Positions 6,239 to 7,319 of a stretch of DNA of 7,319 nucleotides are shown piece after piece. A program made the position numbers and the translations under genes. Position 1 is the stretch's first letter; each line of letters begins with the position of its first letter. This DNA comes from JAQVXR01 sp050945755. Lineage in GTDB: Bacteria; Bacillota; Dehalobacteriia; Dehalobacteriales; Dehalobacteriaceae. A model generated the notes under the pieces. It was not told the DNA's origin, made no database searches, and saw nothing but the letters and a program-made list of their open reading frames with translations. The stretch lies in assembly GCA_050945755.1 (NCBI GenBank), contig JBMNTN010000080.1, positions 1 through 7,319 on the forward strand. The letters run 5' to 3'.

Positions 6239-6359
6239 ATAATTTAAAATTAAAGCAAGCACTTACAAGTTTTATGAATTTTCGTTCAGCAAATCCTAAA
6301 AATTTTTTAGCATTTACTTTAAAAGTATTTGCAAGGACATTGAAGATTTCCGTTTTCAT
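6237..6359 (-). CDS. Hypothetical small lysine-rich peptide (40 aa)
   Basis: The frame starts at ATG 6359 (MKTEIFNVLANTFK), ends FIKLVSACFNFKL, and stops inside the right arm of an inverted repeat. It is basic and amphipathic, and could form a single helix. No proper Shine-Dalgarno sequence precedes the ATG. I do not recognise the family. It may be the surviving N-terminus of a decayed gene or transposase. It lies on the same strand as the neighbouring genes, immediately downstream of the insertion sequence. Confidence 0.2.
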   Translation of the reverse strand: MKTEIFNVLANTFKVNAKKFLGFAERKFIKLVSACFNFKL

Positions 6360-6408
6360 TTTATGTGGTGTCGTTCGAGCTCCCCAAATTGATACTAGAA
6401 ATCACAAT

Positions 6409-6425
6409 CACCAGCACAGCGGGTG
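6409..6425. repeat. Right-end hairpin of the IS200-type element
   Basis: The imperfect hairpin CACCaGC-ACA-GCgGGTG has one internal mismatch. IS200/IS605 transposases recognise such irregular subterminal hairpins in single-stranded DNA. It mirrors the GGTGG-type stem at the other end of the element. Confidence 0.7.
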
Positions 6426-6524
6426 GTTTGCTCTAGCCCTATAAGGGCATGGTACCCGGCTGAGCCTAAAGGCTCGCTGAAAGTTCCGCCCAACTGTACA
6501 TTTTCTCAAACTAACCCAAAGGGG

Positions 6525-7001
6525 TTATTTTCGTTTTTTCTTTTCTACTGACTCACTCGTATACGGGTCTATATATTCTTTTAGTGACATCTGATCTGTC
6601 ACTATATCCTCTTGTAGTTGCTTTCTGATATATTGTTCTATCGCTTTTTTATTGCGTCCCACTGTATCCACATCATACCCTCTGCACCAAAAATGCCTGT
6701 TGCCATATTTTTATTTCAAATTTGCATGCCGATCAAATATCAACATTGAGCTCTTACCTTTGAGGTAGCCCATGAAGCTTGACACGCTTATTTTTGGTGG
6801 TATTTAAACCAGCATGTTTATATGATCTGGGCAGGCATTAGCTTCTATTATTTCTACTTTCTTGTAATCACACAGTGTCCTTAATATTTTCCCTATATCT
6901 TCTTTAATCTTTCCATATATCAGCTGCCTTCTATATTTAGGGGAAAATACGATATGATATTTACAATTCCATTGAGTATGTGATAAACTTTCCGTATCCA
7001 T
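6525..7001 (-). pseudogene. tnpA: tnpA, IS200-type Y1 transposase broken by two in-frame stops
   Basis: TnpA is an HUH/Y1 transposase that moves single-stranded DNA by peel-and-paste. The full frame of 158 codons is the normal length and starts MDTESLSHTQWNCKYHIVFSPK at codons 1-22. It continues through YLKGKSS and NRHFWCRGYDVDTVGRNKKA and ends with LKEYIDPYT. No frameshift is present. TAA stops interrupt it at codon 66 (6804-6806, where relatives have an ordinary residue before IPPK) and at codon 97 (6711-6713, where LKYKYG relatives have Tyr). The metal-binding HUH motif reads H60-I-N62 instead of His-x-His. The catalytic Tyr of QYIRKQ is retained at codon 124. The product cannot be functional. 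The ribosome binding site is modest (GGCAGGT). Confidence 0.9.
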
Positions 7002-7024
7002 TAGGATAACTACCTGCCTTGTGC

Positions 7025-7054
7025 TAGTGAGGTTGGCAAAACCTACACTATTTT
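7025..7054 (+). terminator. Hairpin with T-run upstream of tnpA, reading against tnpA
   Basis: TAGTGAGGTT (7025-7034) pairs with AACCTaCACTA (7040-7050) with one bulged base, and TTTT follows on the + strand. IS200 elements carry leader hairpins that limit transposase expression and an antisense RNA over the tnpA start. This structure could end such an antisense transcript or fold in the tnpA leader. The role is inferred from the family. Confidence 0.4.
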
Positions 7055-7099
7055 ATCAAATGGGGGTATTTTTTTCTGTTTATAGCTAAAGTTTTTTGG

Positions 7100-7122
7100 A
7101 ACCACCTGCAAAGCAGGTGGTT
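7100..7122. repeat. Left-end hairpin of the IS200-type element
   Basis: This is a perfect 10-bp stem, AACCACCTGC with GCAGGTGGTT, and an AAA loop. It is followed on the + strand by TTTCTC, so it may also act as a weak terminator for transcription entering from the left. Its stem resembles the right-end hairpin at 6409-6425, as expected for transposase recognition. Confidence 0.7.
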
Positions 7123-7132
7123 TTCTCTATAC

Positions 7133-7168
7133 AATAAGAAGATGTTTCACGTGAAACATCTTCTTATT
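7133..7168. repeat. 36-bp perfect palindrome centred on parS
   Basis: Each half is 18 bases with no mismatch and no spacer; the axis lies between 7150 and 7151. The central 16 bp are parS site 2, and ten further bases on each side (AATAAGAAGA on the left and its complement on the right) extend the dyad. It starts 2 nt after the parB stop codon, so the parB mRNA would end in a long hairpin. No U-run follows on the - strand, so it is not a standard intrinsic terminator. Confidence 0.95.
7143..7158. promoter_or_regulatory. parS: parS centromere site 2 (ParB/Spo0J binding site)
   Basis: This copy is identical to parS site 1 (TGTTTCACGTGAAACA), 1.33 kb away. It lies immediately downstream of parB and forms the core of the 36-bp palindrome. 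ParB encoded next door is expected to bind it and nucleate the partition complex. Confidence 0.95.
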
Positions 7169-7170
7169 AC

Positions 7171-7319
7171 TTAATCTTCTTCCGGCATTATCACGCTTAT
7201 TATTCTTGTTAAGTCATCATCGCTATAATATTCAATCTCAATTCGTCCACCTTTTTCTTTTGGACATATTTTAACTTTCGTCTCAAAAGTTTCCCGTAGT
7301 CTATCTTGGATATCTCTAA
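7171..7319 (-). CDS. parB: ParB/Spo0J chromosome partitioning protein, C-terminal end (partial)
   Basis: Only the last 48 codons are in the window; the gene runs off the right edge. The visible part contains DIQDRLRETFETKVKI, then GGRIEIEYYSDDDLTRII, ending in MPEED. This is the C-terminal dimerisation domain of chromosomal ParB, where EDxLxxxLGTKVxI and GxIxIxYxSxEDLxRI patterns are standard. ParB binds parS, hydrolyses CTP while sliding, and works with ParA (Soj) and SMC in origin segregation. Two parS sites lie downstream in this window. The stop TAA is at 7171-7173. The N-terminal CTPase and helix-turn-helix domains are outside the window. Confidence 0.9.
   Translation of the reverse strand, partial: RDIQDRLRETFETKVKICPKEKGGRIEIEYYSDDDLTRIISVIMPEED

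Larger units (their letters stand above)
6063..6397. other. Gene-poor A+T-rich stretch between the unassigned segment and the insertion sequence
   Basis: No confident gene is visible on either strand. The stretch is strongly A+T-rich, with runs such as AAAAAAATG and TTAAATTTAATTTAAG. It contains a long-looped inverted repeat (AAGCTGCT at 6198-6205 with AGCAGCTT at 6231-6238, extendable with one bulge) and one 40-codon ORF on the - strand. It probably represents decayed sequence or the leader of the downstream genes. Nothing here identifies a tRNA, rRNA or CRISPR repeat. Confidence 0.4.
6398..7125 (-). mobile_element. IS200-type insertion sequence (IS200/IS605 family), inactivated
   Basis: This single-gene element of about 730 bp encodes a Y1 transposase pseudogene. 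Instead of terminal inverted repeats it has subterminal hairpins, as usual for the family. The left-end hairpin at 7100-7122 is AACCACCTGC-AAA-GCAGGTGGTT. The right-end hairpin at 6409-6425 is CACCaGC-ACA-GCgGGTG with one mismatch. Two more hairpins, GCCCT-ATA-AGGGC (6436-6448) and GAGCC-TAAA-GGCTC (6462-6475), lie just inside the right end. Exact boundaries cannot be fixed without an empty site, since this family makes no target duplication. It is inserted between parB and the desulfurase-like gene, only about 8-10 bp from the 36-bp parS palindrome. Confidence 0.85.

Noticed and set aside
6525..6803. Possible separate second gene downstream of the 65-residue transposase frame
   Set aside because: The same reading frame continues past the TAA with matching IS200 TnpA motifs to a stop at 6525, so it is one broken gene, not two.
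5794..7170. CRISPR array or tRNA cluster in the gene-poor region
   Set aside because: No regularly spaced direct repeats and no cloverleaf with a T-loop GTTCRA consensus could be found.

Overview
This window looks like chromosomal DNA of an A+T-rich Bacillota, probably a clostridial or Peptococcaceae-like anaerobe, lying close to the replication origin. The phylum is supported by strong AAGGAG/GGAGG ribosome binding sites, the C-terminus of a chromosomal ParB (Spo0J) at the right edge, and two perfect parS sites (TGTTTCACGTGAAACA). The genus cannot be read from this sequence.

The left half (1-3451, + strand) is a tight operon for the nickel-pincer nucleotide (NPN) cofactor of lactate racemase-type enzymes. 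larE and larB overlap by 8 bp, and larB and larC share one base. A HAD-family phosphatase follows 25 bp later. LarB makes the biscarboxylated pyridinium mononucleotide, LarE converts its carboxylates to thiocarboxylates, and LarC inserts nickel. No LarA-type apoenzyme is visible, so the enzyme that receives the cofactor lies outside the window. LarE has a three-cysteine pattern suggesting a [4Fe-4S], non-sacrificial type. After the HAD gene comes a roughly 100-residue membrane protein (3494-3796) built around the GIIGGADGPTAI signature of Na+-pumping decarboxylase beta subunits. It has a perfect Shine-Dalgarno sequence that overlaps its only standard start codon.

The right half is transcribed from the - strand. 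In transcription order it holds the end of parB (7319-7171), an IS200-type insertion sequence with a dead transposase (about 7125-6398), a long stretch without a confident gene (about 6397-5794), a class V aminotransferase / cysteine desulfurase-like gene (5793-4645), and a DUF554 membrane protein (4642-3941). The last two are 2 nt apart and translationally linked. The two halves converge at 3797-3940.

The two parS sites bracket the insertion sequence. One lies in the 5' leader of the desulfurase gene. The other is the core of a 36-bp perfect palindrome that begins 2 nt after the parB stop codon. The gene-poor 5.8-6.4 kb stretch contains several inverted repeats, a candidate -10 box and two short ORFs. 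I could not assign it to a known family. The most unusual items are the mini beta-subunit protein with its possible non-AUG start, the palindrome-embedded parS, the LarE cysteine set and the unexplained 5.87-6.06 kb segment.
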